A stretch of 40,874 nt of DNA from Nevskia sp. (GTDB taxonomy: Bacteria > Pseudomonadota > Gammaproteobacteria > Nevskiales > Nevskiaceae), in contig JADHNH010000022.1 of assembly GCA_016779605.1 (NCBI GenBank), positions 1-40,874 of the forward strand, in the 5' to 3' direction. Positions 1-8,180 of the stretch are shown here, piece after piece (within the stretch, counting starts at the first letter, position 1; each line of letters opens with the position of its first letter). The position numbers and the translations under genes are program-made. Under the pieces are notes generated by a model. It made no database searches, was not told the origin of the DNA, and saw only the letters and a list, made by a program, of their open reading frames with translations.

Positions 1-1
1 G

Positions 2-193
2 GCGCTGTACGGCTCCGACGTGCCCGGCTACGCCTCGCTGTTTGTGGCGGTGGTGTTTTTCGGCGGCATCAACCTGCTCAGCATCGGCATCCTCGGCGAG
101 TACGTCGGCCGCGTGTTCCTGGAATCCAAGCAGCGGCCGCTGTACGTCGTGCGCCGCACCCACGAGCCGGCGGACGCCAGCCGCGGTCCATGA
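2..193 (+). CDS. Family 2 glycosyltransferase (GtrB/DPM1-like), C-terminal fragment
   Basis: Only the last 63 codons lie in the window; the gene begins upstream of base 1. The visible part has a hydrophobic segment (VAVVFFGGINLLSIGILGEY) followed by a basic tail containing GRVFLESKQRPLYVV. This is the usual C-terminus of membrane-anchored polyprenyl-phosphate glycosyltransferases of the GtrB/ArnC/DPM1 type, which charge undecaprenyl phosphate with a sugar on the cytoplasmic face. The catalytic GT-A domain is not visible. Its TGA overlaps the next start as ATGA, so it is translationally coupled to the GtrA-like gene. Family assignment rests on the tail motif plus that neighbour. Confidence 0.8.
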   Translation, partial: ALYGSDVPGYASLFVAVVFFGGINLLSIGILGEYVGRVFLESKQRPLYVVRRTHEPADASRGP

Positions 194-618
194 CGAAACT
201 GGCGCAGCTGCTGCCGCGCATCCTGCGGTTCGGCGCGGTGGGGGCGGCGGCGACCGCCATTCACGCCGGCGTCTATCTGGCGCTGGCCGGGCATTTCCTG
301 CCGGCCCTGCAGGCGAACGCGGCCGGGTTCGCGACCGCGTTTGCGGTGTCCTTCGCCGGGCACCGCTACTGGACTTTCGCCGGCCGCGGCGCGCAATGGG
401 GACGCAGCCTGTCCAGGTTCCTGGCGACCGCCATGCTCGGTTTCGGCAGCAACAGCCTGATCACCTGGACGCTGGTGACGCGCATGGGCCTGCCGCCGGC
501 CAGCGCGCTGCCGGGAATCGTGCTGCTGACGCCGGCGCTGGTGTTCGCCTGCAGCAACTGGTGGGCGTTTGCGCAGCCGGCGCCGCCCGGCGGCGGGCCG
601 ATGGGCAACGGGGGATGA
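190..618 (+). CDS. GtrA-like polyprenyl-sugar flippase
   Basis: 142 residues with four predicted membrane helices, the usual size and topology of the GtrA family (PF04138). The first helix region reads RFGAVGAAATAIHAGVYLAL; the sequence later has FAVSFAGHRYWTF and ends its last helix with SNWWAF. These are the family's typical N-x-x-x-NR/H-x-W-x-F type loop motifs. GtrA proteins are thought to flip polyprenyl-phosphate-linked sugars across the inner membrane for attachment to O-antigen or other surface glycans. The start ATG overlaps the upstream glycosyltransferase stop, and a GT-C-like gene follows within 30 bases. The sugar is unknown. Confidence 0.85.
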   Translation: MTKLAQLLPRILRFGAVGAAATAIHAGVYLALAGHFLPALQANAAGFATAFAVSFAGHRYWTFAGRGAQWGRSLSRFLATAMLGFGSNSLITWTLVTRMGLPPASALPGIVLLTPALVFACSNWWAFAQPAPPGGGPMGNGG

Positions 619-643
619 CAGGCTGAGCGCGAACAACGCGGGG

Positions 644-2200
644 ATGGCGGGGGGTTCCTGGTTCGCGCGGCTGGCGTACGCGCTGCCCGTGCTCGTCGTC
701 CTGCTGGGCGCCGCGATGCGCGGCGGCGCCATGCTGAACCACGACGTCGGCTGGCTCTACATCGCAGCCGGCAGGATGCTGGCCGGCGGCACTTATACGG
801 CGGATTTTTTCGAAGTGAACATGCCGCTGGCGATCGCGGCCTACATCCCGCCGCAGGTCCTGGCCGCCTGGTTCCACTGGTCCGCGAACCGGGCGATTTC
901 GGTGTGGACCTTCGCGCTGATCTGCCAGAGCGTCTGGCTGTGCCTGCGGGTCAACCCGGCGCGCTGGGCCGCCGTCGCCGGCGGCAAGCCGCTGGTGGCG
1001 GCGTGGTTGCTGATCGGGCTGATCTTCCTGCCCGGCTACGATTTCGCCCAGAAAGAGCATCTCATCGCGATCCTCGGTCTGCCGCTCCTGTTCCTGGCGG
1101 CTGAATCGGGCAATGGGCCCGGGCGCGGGATGCGGATCCACATCGCGCTGCTCGCCGCGTTTGGCTTCTTTCTGAAGCCGCACTACGCGCCCCTGCCGTT
1201 CCTGCTGCTCGCCGCGAACGCCGTCGGCAAGCGGTCGTGGAAGCCGCTGGTATCGCCGGAGGCGCTGACCCTGGTCGCGGCGGGCCTGCTCGACGCCATC
1301 GTCACCCTGGCGCTGTACCGCGACTGGTTCGTCTGCCTGCGCTGGGCCGGGGATCTGTACGGCGCCTTCCGCAGCGCCGGCTGGAGCAAGGTGCTGCGGG
1401 CGCCGGGCATGGAAATCGCCGCCGTGTGCCTGGCCATCCAGCTTGGCGTCGCGCTGGCGCATCGCGACTTTCGCCGCGGGGCCTGGCCGCTGCTGCTGGC
1501 CGCGGCCTATGCCTGCATCGCCTACCTGGCGCAGTTCACCGGCTGGAGCTACCACGCCCTGCCGGCACGGATATTCGTGTTCGCCGGACAGGGCCTGACG
1601 GTCGCCGCCTGCATCGCCGCCGGGCTCAGGCCGGCGCTGCGCCACGGCCTGCTCGCCCTGGCCCTGGCAGGCGCCGCGGCGGAGGCCGGCGCCGCCGTCC
1701 GCGGCGAGCTCGGGCAGCCCGGCCTGGCTGCTCTGCAAAGGATGCCGGCGGCCTTCGGCGCCGCGGCGCCGGGCGACTACGTGTACGCATTTTCCACCGA
1801 AGTGGTGCCGGTCTTTCCGACCGTGCCGCTGCTGAACCTGAAATGGGCTTCGCGGTTTTCACACCTGTGGCCGCTGCTGCGGCTCGCCACCCTGCAAAAC
1901 CCCAATGATGCGGCGGCCGCGCGCCTGCGCGCGGCCTACGACACCCCGCTGGTCGGGGCCGTGGCGCAGGACTTCGAACGTTACCGGCCGACGGTCGTGC
2001 TGGTGGACCGCCGGGATATCGCCGGCGCGCCGCCGGATTTTGACATCCTGTCGCCGTTTCTGGCCGACCCGCGCTTCGCGTCGATCTGGCGCGCCTATAC
2101 GAAGATCGGCTGGGTTCCGTATCCCGAGCACCACTACGGCTTCGACATCTATGTCCGCAGCCGCGCCAGCGCTGGGCCGCCCAACGGGGCTGGCAGATAG
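644..2200 (+). CDS. GT-C-type integral membrane glycosyltransferase-like protein
   Basis: 518 residues with many hydrophobic segments spread over the first ~370 residues and a soluble C-terminal part of ~150. Near the N-terminus, after the first helix, is NHDVGWLYIAAGRML followed by FFEVNMPL. An acidic residue in the first periplasmic loop followed by D/E-x-x-x-P is typical of PMT/ArnT-like GT-C enzymes that use lipid-linked sugars. The ATG at 644 is chosen because translation then starts directly before the first helix; the open frame extends further upstream but overlaps gtrA. Third gene of a gtrB-gtrA-membrane-transferase arrangement, so it probably transfers the flipped sugar to an envelope acceptor (inference). 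It could also be an uncharacterised membrane protein of the same fold. Confidence 0.7.
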   Translation: MAGGSWFARLAYALPVLVVLLGAAMRGGAMLNHDVGWLYIAAGRMLAGGTYTADFFEVNMPLAIAAYIPPQVLAAWFHWSANRAISVWTFALICQSVWLCLRVNPARWAAVAGGKPLVAAWLLIGLIFLPGYDFAQKEHLIAILGLPLLFLAAESGNGPGRGMRIHIALLAAFGFFLKPHYAPLPFLLLAANAVGKRSWKPLVSPEALTLVAAGLLDAIVTLALYRDWFVCLRWAGDLYGAFRSAGWSKVLRAPGMEIAAVCLAIQLGVALAHRDFRRGAWPLLLAAAYACIAYLAQFTGWSYHALPARIFVFAGQGLTVAACIAAGLRPALRHGLLALALAGAAAEAGAAVRGELGQPGLAALQRMPAAFGAAAPGDYVYAFSTEVVPVFPTVPLLNLKWASRFSHLWPLLRLATLQNPNDAAAARLRAAYDTPLVGAVAQDFERYRPTVVLVDRRDIAGAPPDFDILSPFLADPRFASIWRAYTKIGWVPYPEHHYGFDIYVRSRASAGPPNGAGR

Positions 2201-2222
2201 GGTCCGGGCGCCCGCCCGGGCC
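2201..2222. terminator. GC-rich stem-loop after the gtr-like operon
   Basis: Starts on the base after the TAG stop at 2198-2200. GGTCCGGGC pairs with GCCCGGGCC (one U.G pair) around a GCCC tetraloop, giving nine base pairs. No clear U-tract follows, so it may be a transcript 3'-end stabiliser rather than a classical intrinsic terminator. Confidence 0.45.
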
Positions 2223-2288
2223 TCGTCGCGGAGCCGGGCGGTTCTGTTATAGGCTCATGCACCGACCCGACCCCAGGGATTGCCCCGC

Positions 2289-2753
2289 ATGATCGTACCG
2301 GCCTACCGCATCGCCGCCTCCGCAATCCCGCAAGCGGGCCAGGGCCTGTTCCTGGAACAGCCGGCGGCGCGCGGCGCGGTGCTGGTCGCGCCCGACAAGG
2401 TGCACACGCTGATGCCGGAAACGCGCCTGCGCGGCTTTGCGGAGGATTCTATCGAGGTGCGCTCCAGCGTGCGCTGGTTCGAGGACTGGTACTCGATCAC
2501 GCCGGAATGGAGCGACGAGTGCTACGTCAACCATTCGTTCGAGCCCTCCGGCCTGTGGCACCTCGGCTTCATCTTTGCGTTGCGCGACCTGCCCGCCGGC
2601 ACCGAGCTGACCATTGACTACCGGCTGGTGATCGGCAGCGGCGAGGTGATGCCGTTCAAGGATTCCGCCAGCGGCCAGCCCATCGTCGGCCTGCCCTGGG
2701 CCGATTGCCTGCGGCGCAGCACCCAGCTGCTGTCCGGGCTGATCCCGGGCTGA
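2289..2753 (+). CDS. SET-domain protein (putative lysine methyltransferase)
   Basis: 154 residues that are essentially one SET fold. Visible motifs in order are GQGLFL near residue 20 (the G-x-G start of SET), CYVNHSFEPSG near residues 78-88 (the NHS-x-x-P SAM/knot motif) and GTELTIDYR near 106-114 (the catalytic-tyrosine element). No post-SET cysteine cluster is present. SET proteins transfer methyl groups from SAM to lysines; the substrate of bacterial versions is generally unknown. ATG 2289 is used rather than the in-frame TTG just upstream. It stands alone between the gtr-like operon and a DUF1295 gene. A second, different SET gene lies at 34267-34755. Confidence 0.75.
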   Translation: MIVPAYRIAASAIPQAGQGLFLEQPAARGAVLVAPDKVHTLMPETRLRGFAEDSIEVRSSVRWFEDWYSITPEWSDECYVNHSFEPSGLWHLGFIFALRDLPAGTELTIDYRLVIGSGEVMPFKDSASGQPIVGLPWADCLRRSTQLLSGLIPG

Positions 2754-2841
2754 TGCGCGGGCGGTCATCCGCCGGCCGCTGCTCGCCGTAACGGCCCTGA
2801 ACCATGACCTGCTTATCGTCCCGCACGCGAGCGCCACGCCC

Positions 2842-3627
2842 ATGTCGCCGCTCCTGACCCTGCTCGCCGGGGTGGCCGGCACCGCGGTGCTGCTGGCCGC
2901 GGTGTGGGCCGTGCAGCTGCGCACCCGCAACGCCGGCCTGGTGGACGCCGTGTGGTCGTGGTGCCTGGGCGGGCTCGGCGTGTTCTGCGCGGCGGTTGGC
3001 ACCGCGCCGGCCGGCACGCGGTTGCTGCTGGCCGTGCTGTCCGGCGTCTGGGGGCTGCGCCTGGGCACGCACCTGCTGCTGCGCAACCACGGCAAGCCGG
3101 AGGACGGCCGCTACCGGCGCTTCCGCGAGCAATGGGGCGGCCGCGCGGACTTCAACCTGTTCTGGTTCTTCCAGCTGCAGGCGCTGTTCGCCGGCGCGCT
3201 GTCGGTCGGATTCCTGCCGGTGGCGTTCCGGCCCGACGCGCCGGGCGCCGCGGCGCTCGCTGCAGCCTGCGCGCTGTGGCTGGCGGCGGTGGCGGGCGAG
3301 GGCCTGGCCGACTGGCAGCTCGAGCGCTTCAAGCAGGATCCCGCCAACCGCGGCCAGGTCTGCCGCCGCGGCCTGTGGCGCTACTCGCGGCATCCGAACT
3401 ACTTTTTCGAATGCCTGCACTGGTTGGCCTACCTGCCGCTGGCCTGCGGCGCACCGCTGTGGTGGCTGGCGCTGGCGCCGCCGGCGGTGATGGCGTTCCT
3501 GCTGCTGAAGATGTCCGGCATCCCCCTGACCGAGGCCCATCTGGCGCAGTCGCGCCCCGGCTACGCCGAGTATGTCCGCACCACCAGCGCCTTCGTGCCG
3601 TGGCCACCGAAAAGACGAGAGGGGTGA
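2842..3627 (+). CDS. DUF1295 membrane protein (steroid 5-alpha-reductase-like)
   Basis: 261 residues with about six hydrophobic segments. The C-terminal region holds the family signature: RGLWRYSRHPNYFFE near residues 177-191, then GIPLTE and SRPGYAEYVRTTSAFVPWPP at the end. DUF1295 proteins resemble the C-terminal domain of steroid 5-alpha-reductases and isoprenylcysteine methyltransferases; the exact reaction is not established for most bacterial members. The gene is followed, after a heptad repeat element, by a cyclopropane-fatty-acid-synthase-like gene. That pairing recurs in bacterial lipid-modification clusters, so a role in membrane lipid modification is likely but inferred. The stop codon falls inside the left heptad array. 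Confidence 0.85.
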   Translation: MSPLLTLLAGVAGTAVLLAAVWAVQLRTRNAGLVDAVWSWCLGGLGVFCAAVGTAPAGTRLLLAVLSGVWGLRLGTHLLLRNHGKPEDGRYRRFREQWGGRADFNLFWFFQLQALFAGALSVGFLPVAFRPDAPGAAALAAACALWLAAVAGEGLADWQLERFKQDPANRGQVCRRGLWRYSRHPNYFFECLHWLAYLPLACGAPLWWLALAPPAVMAFLLLKMSGIPLTEAHLAQSRPGYAEYVRTTSAFVPWPPKRREG

Positions 3628-3724
3628 GGCGAGAGGAGAGAGGCGGAACAGCAAAAGCCAAAAAAGTTTGACACGGTGCGAGAGCCGCACATGTTCTTCT
3701 CGCCTCTCGCCTCTCGCCTCTCGG
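3615..3724. repeat. Twin-arm inverted heptamer element C (GCGAGAG type)
   Basis: The left array at 3615-3642 is four heptamers (ACGAGAG, GGGTGAG, GCGAGAG, GAGAGAG). The right array at 3697-3724 is four heptamers in inverse orientation (TTCTCGC, CTCTCGC, CTCTCGC, CTCTCGG). The arms can pair across a 54-base interior. The element begins 13 bases before the end of the DUF1295 gene and stops 38 bases before the methyltransferase start. It has the same architecture as the elements at 7000-7152 and 8040-8177 but a different heptamer. Confidence 0.75.
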
Positions 3725-3762
3725 CCTTCTCCCACGTCTTCGTCCCTGCCTTGACCAAAGCC

Positions 3763-4815
3763 ATGCAAGCCAGTTCATTCAATCCCATCGCGCTGTGCGA
3801 GCGCGGCCTGGTGCCCGACGCGGTGGCGCGCGCCGGCATGCGCGCCTTGATGCGGCGCCGGCTGCGCAGCGAGGCGGCGCTGGACGGCGAATTGCGCTCG
3901 CAGCGCTTCAACCGCTTCCTCGACGAGCTGCGTGCCGCGCCCATCGCCATCGAAACACGCACCGCCAATAGCCAGCACTACGAGGTGCCGGCCGAATTCT
4001 TCCGCCTGCACCTGGGGCCCCGCCTGAAGTATTCCTGCTGCCTGTACCCCACCGGCGGCGAAACCCTGGCGCAGGCCGAGGAGGCGATGCTCGAGCTGTA
4101 CGCCGAGCGCGCCGGGCTGGCCGACGGCATGCGCATCCTGGACCTCGGCTGCGGCTGGGGCTCGCTGTCGCTGTGGCTGGCGCAGCGCTACCCCGGCGCG
4201 CGCATCACCGGCCTGTCCAATTCGGCCGGCCAGCGCCGCTTCATCGAACGGCGCGCCGCCGAGCTGGGCCTGCGCAACCTCGCCATCGTCACCGGCGACG
4301 TCGCCGGATTCGACTTCGCCCCCGCCGACGCCGGCTTCGACCGCGTGGTCTCGATCGAAATGTTCGAGCACATGAAGAACTACGGCCTGCTGCTGGCCAA
4401 GATCGCGCGCTGGCTCAATCCGGGCGGGCGCCTGTTCGTGCACATCTTCGTGCACAAGCTGCTGGCCTACCATTTCGAGGACCAGGCGGCCGACGACTGG
4501 ATGAGCCGTTATTTCTTCACCGGCGGCACCATGCCGTCGGAAAACCTGCTGCTGAATTTCCAGGATGCGCTGCGCGTGCAACGCCAGTGGTGGGTCGGCG
4601 GCACTCACTACGAACGCACCGCCAACCACTGGCTGGCCGGCATGGACGCGGCGCGCGGGCCGATCCTGCAAGTGTTCGGCCAGACCTACGGCGCCGGCCA
4701 GGCGCGGATATGGTTCCAGCGCTGGCGCATGTTCTACATGGCGGTGGCCGAGCTGTTCGGCTACGCCGCCGGCAACGAATGGGGCGTGGCGCATTACCTG
4801 TTGGCACCGCGCTGA
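3763..4815 (+). CDS. Cyclopropane-fatty-acyl-phospholipid synthase-like SAM methyltransferase
   Basis: 350 residues, slightly shorter than E. coli Cfa (382). Order of motifs: QHYEVPAEFF near residue 71 and LKYSCCLYP near 88 (typical CFA-synthase entry motifs), then LDLGCGWGS at 126-134 (SAM-binding motif I), VVSIEMFEHMKNYG (motif in which the Glu/His act in bicarbonate/substrate handling), and a C-terminal helical part ending in GNEWGVAHYLLAPR. CFA synthases add a methylene group to unsaturated acyl chains of phospholipids; relatives make other methylated or furan fatty acids, so the exact product is open. ATG 3763 (MQASSFNP) is preferred because upstream in-frame codons fall in the repeat element. 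The DUF1295 gene upstream supports a lipid-modifying role. Confidence 0.85.
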   Translation: MQASSFNPIALCERGLVPDAVARAGMRALMRRRLRSEAALDGELRSQRFNRFLDELRAAPIAIETRTANSQHYEVPAEFFRLHLGPRLKYSCCLYPTGGETLAQAEEAMLELYAERAGLADGMRILDLGCGWGSLSLWLAQRYPGARITGLSNSAGQRRFIERRAAELGLRNLAIVTGDVAGFDFAPADAGFDRVVSIEMFEHMKNYGLLLAKIARWLNPGGRLFVHIFVHKLLAYHFEDQAADDWMSRYFFTGGTMPSENLLLNFQDALRVQRQWWVGGTHYERTANHWLAGMDAARGPILQVFGQTYGAGQARIWFQRWRMFYMAVAELFGYAAGNEWGVAHYLLAPR

Positions 4816-4826
4816 TGCAACAATGG

Positions 4827-4852
4827 GCCGGTGCCCCCGCCCGGGCACCGGC
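4827..4852. terminator. Perfect 10-bp stem-loop after the methyltransferase gene
   Basis: GCCGGTGCCC and GGGCACCGGC form a perfect ten-base-pair stem around a six-base loop, 12 bases after the stop codon at 4815. It is not followed by a U-tract, so it is either a weak terminator or an RNA-stabilising hairpin between two co-oriented genes. Confidence 0.45.
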
Positions 4853-4885
4853 GCGGCAAAGGCCTGCGGACAAGGAAGGACTTCG

Positions 4886-5644
4886 ATGAAGAAATGGATC
4901 GTCGCCGTGCTGTGCATCGCCGCAGGCTCGGCGGCGGCCGCGCCGGCCCCGGCGCAGCAGACCGTGCGGTTTTACGGCTATGCCTACGACCTCGACACCG
5001 GCAAGTACATCTATACCGAGGTCTATCGCGAGGACATCGCGGCCGGCCGCTGGGTCGGCGGCGAAACGCGCTACTACGCCCTCGACGGCCGTTCACTGGG
5101 CGAAAAGACCCTGAGCTTCGCCAAGGACCCCTATATCCCCGTCTACACCCTGAACCTGCCGGCGGCCGGCTATTCCGAGGGCATCGCCGACGTCGCCGCC
5201 GGGCGTGTGTCGATGTTCAAGGAATCGCGCGAGAGCGGCCGCAAGACCGGCAGCGTCGACTGGCACCAGCCGATGGCCGCCGACAGCGGCTTCCACAGCT
5301 TCCTGTACGACCACATGCCCGAGCTGCTGTCCGGCCGCAGCATCCGCTTCACCTTCGCCGCCGCCGGCCAGCTCGACAGCTACGCCTTCCGTGCCGCCAA
5401 AACCGGCGACACCCGCTTCGAGGGCCAGCCGGCGGTGCTGCTCAAGGTGGAGCCGTCCTCGCTGCTGCGCTACCTGGTGGCGCCGCTGCTGCTCACGTAC
5501 GACCCGGTCAGCCGGCGCCTGCTCGAATACCGGGGCATCTCCAACGTGATCAATCCCGCCACCGGCAAGGCTTACAATGCGCGCATCGACTACTTTTCGC
5601 AGCCGCCGCCCGATGCGCCGAAAAACCTGCCGCCGTTGGACTGA
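4886..5644 (+). CDS. Secreted protein of unknown function
   Basis: 252 residues. A clear Sec signal peptide covers about residues 1-25 (MKKWIVAVLCIAAGSAAAA, with cleavage probably just after the APA region). The mature part is rich in beta-strand-like segments and aromatic residues (RFYGYAYDLDTGKYIYTEVY; SGFHSFLYDHMPEL; LLEYRGISNV) with no cysteines that would suggest a redox role. The start is fixed by an AAGGAAGGA ribosome-binding site a few bases upstream. The last 32 bases overlap the proposed start of the thioredoxin-fold gene, so the two are probably co-translated. I do not recognise a named family; a periplasmic or outer-membrane-associated role is inferred only from the signal peptide. 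Confidence 0.8.
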   Translation: MKKWIVAVLCIAAGSAAAAPAPAQQTVRFYGYAYDLDTGKYIYTEVYREDIAAGRWVGGETRYYALDGRSLGEKTLSFAKDPYIPVYTLNLPAAGYSEGIADVAAGRVSMFKESRESGRKTGSVDWHQPMAADSGFHSFLYDHMPELLSGRSIRFTFAAAGQLDSYAFRAAKTGDTRFEGQPAVLLKVEPSSLLRYLVAPLLLTYDPVSRRLLEYRGISNVINPATGKAYNARIDYFSQPPPDAPKNLPPLD

Positions 5645-6995
5645 GCGCGGCCTCGCCCTGTCATGGCGCGCGCTGGCGCTGGGCCTGGCGCTGGCGGCGG
5701 GCCGCGCCGCAGCCGACGACTGGCAGCCGCCGCTGGACGACGCGCTGAAGCAGGCCGCGGTGCGCCACGCGCCGATCCTGGTGGAATTCCACGCCCCCTG
5801 GTGCTACTCCTGCTACTACATGGAGCGGGACGTGCTGAACGGCCCGGAGTGGGACAAGGTCAAGCGCAACTCGGTCGTGGTCGACCTCGACGCCGACTCG
5901 CCGGAAGGCGCCTACTGGCAAAAGCGGCTGTCGGTGCAGGGCATGCCCGGCTACGTGGTGCTCAACGAAAACGGCGACGAACTCGGCCGCATCCACGTGG
6001 AGCAGACGCGGTCGGAATTCTACCGCCAGCTCGACGCGATCTTCGACCGCGCCACCTCGCTGCAGGATCTGGCCAAGCGCGTCAGGGACGGCGGCGCGGC
6101 CTCGCTGCGCGCGGCGCGCGAAGTGCTCAAGTGCTACCACGAGCGCGGCGACGCCGCCGGCGGACTGGGCTGGGTCGCCGCACTGCCCGCGCCCACGCGT
6201 GCGGCGCTGGAAGCCGATCCGCACGCGCAGCTGTGGATCGGGCGGCTCAAGCTGATGGCCGCCGCGCAGGCCAAGGACCAGGCGCAGTGCGCCGCGCTGG
6301 CGCCGGCGGTGCTGGCTGGCGAGCTCGGCTGCGACCTGCCGTACGAGCTGGAGCGCGCCATGAGCTGCACCGCCGCGCTGCCGTCGTCGGAGCAGGCGCG
6401 CCTGTTCGCCCGCGAAAAGCCGGCGATGACGCGGCTGCTGTACGCGCGCGTGTTCGTCAGCAGCCCGAGCTGCGCGGATGCGCGCAGCGCGGTGCTGGTG
6501 ACCGCGGACCTGGACCGGACGCTGGGCTACCCGCAGGCCGAGGCCGACATCCTGGAACGCGCCATCGCCGACGCCGGCCGCCGGCTGGACGACGGCTTCA
6601 CCCGCCTGCAGGACCTGAAGCCGCGTGACCTGCGCAAGAACCGCAACCTCGCCGACAACCTGCGCCGCTACCTCGAGCGCGCCGGCCGGACCGATGAGCT
6701 GGATCTGCTCTATCCGAAGCTGATCGCGGCGTTCCCCGAGGACTACGTCTACCCGTTCCGCCTGGGCCGGAGCCTGGTCGAGCGCGGCCAGTACGCGCAG
6801 GCGCTGGTCTACCTGCAGCAGGCCGCGCCGCGGGCTTACGGCAGCAACCGGCTGGCGGTGGCGACGCAGCAGGTGCAGGCGCTGCTCCGGCTGGGCCGCG
6901 CCGACGACGCCCGCCAGGTGGTGGCCGACGCGCTCAAGGCCAACGGCCCCTGGTTCCCCGACGACGCGGCCCGGCTCAAGGCGATGGTGGACTGA
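5613..6995 (+). CDS. Exported thioredoxin-fold protein with TPR-like C-terminal region
   Basis: About 460 residues. The N-terminus is basic, then hydrophobic (ALALGLALAAGRAAA), consistent with a signal peptide. A thioredoxin-like domain follows, with VEFHAPWCYSCYYME: the CxxC pair is Cys64/Cys67. The cis-proline motif is GMPGYVVLN near residue 112. The remaining ~300 residues are helical and repeat-like (YPFRLGRSLVERGQYAQALVYL), suggesting TPR-type packing. Start choice is uncertain: ATG 5613 overlaps the previous gene by 32 bases, and an ATG at 5577 is also possible. A role in periplasmic thiol handling is plausible from the fold; partners are unknown. Heptad element A begins five bases after the stop. 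Confidence 0.75.
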   Translation: MRRKTCRRWTERGLALSWRALALGLALAAGRAAADDWQPPLDDALKQAAVRHAPILVEFHAPWCYSCYYMERDVLNGPEWDKVKRNSVVVDLDADSPEGAYWQKRLSVQGMPGYVVLNENGDELGRIHVEQTRSEFYRQLDAIFDRATSLQDLAKRVRDGGAASLRAAREVLKCYHERGDAAGGLGWVAALPAPTRAALEADPHAQLWIGRLKLMAAAQAKDQAQCAALAPAVLAGELGCDLPYELERAMSCTAALPSSEQARLFAREKPAMTRLLYARVFVSSPSCADARSAVLVTADLDRTLGYPQAEADILERAIADAGRRLDDGFTRLQDLKPRDLRKNRNLADNLRRYLERAGRTDELDLLYPKLIAAFPEDYVYPFRLGRSLVERGQYAQALVYLQQAAPRAYGSNRLAVATQQVQALLRLGRADDARQVVADALKANGPWFPDDAARLKAMVD

Positions 6996-6999
6996 AGCC

Positions 7000-7152
7000 G
7001 GGAATCGGGAGTCGAGAATCGGGAATCGTATACGGCGTTATGCTGCGGTTGATTGCCGCCCCCGGTATTCTTTGAATTTGAGGCTCGGCTCCCCGCCGCC
7101 CGCAATCCACCGCCTGCTTTCGACGATTCCCGATTCCCGATTCCCTATTCCC
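7000..7152. repeat. Twin-arm inverted heptamer element A (GGGAATC type)
   Basis: The left array is 7000-7027, four heptamers (GGGAATC, GGGAGTC, GAGAATC, GGGAATC). The right array is 7125-7152, four inverse heptamers (GATTCCC three times, then TATTCCC). The interior of 97 bases starts GTATACGGCG and ends near CCGCCTGCTTTCGAC; similar edges occur in element B. It fills almost the whole gap between the thioredoxin-fold gene and purU, ending 10 bases before the purU ATG, where a ribosome-binding site would be expected. Confidence 0.8.
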
Positions 7153-7162
7153 GTCTGCAAAC

Positions 7163-8029
<867 letters not shown>

Positions 8030-8039
8030 CGCTCTCTAC

Positions 8040-8177
8040 GGGAATCGGGAATCGGGAATGGAGAATCGGGAGTCGTAAAAGGCGATAAAGCTGCCGGCCC
8101 GTGCCAAAGCACTTCGGCGTTGCAGCCGCCTGCTGCGGTTACGATTCTCGAATCTCCATTCCCGATTCCCGATTGCC
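8040..8177. repeat. Twin-arm inverted heptamer element B (GGGAATC type)
   Basis: The left array at 8040-8074 is five heptamers (GGGAATC, GGGAATC, GGGAATG, GAGAATC, GGGAGTC). The right array at 8143-8177 is five inverse heptamers (GATTCTC, GAATCTC, CATTCCC, GATTCCC, GATTGCC). Variant heptamers sit at matching positions in the two arms (GGGAATG opposite CATTCCC, GAGA opposite the TCTC-type copy), which argues for a maintained palindrome. It lies between the convergent purU and acyl-CoA ligase genes, 10 bases after one stop and 3 before the other. Confidence 0.8.
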
Positions 8178-8180
8178 GCC

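Noticed and set aside
3668..3696. TTGACA in element C as the promoter of the methyltransferase gene
   Set aside because: At 17-base spacing the -10 position reads ATGTTC, which is too poor, so it was not listed as a promoter.
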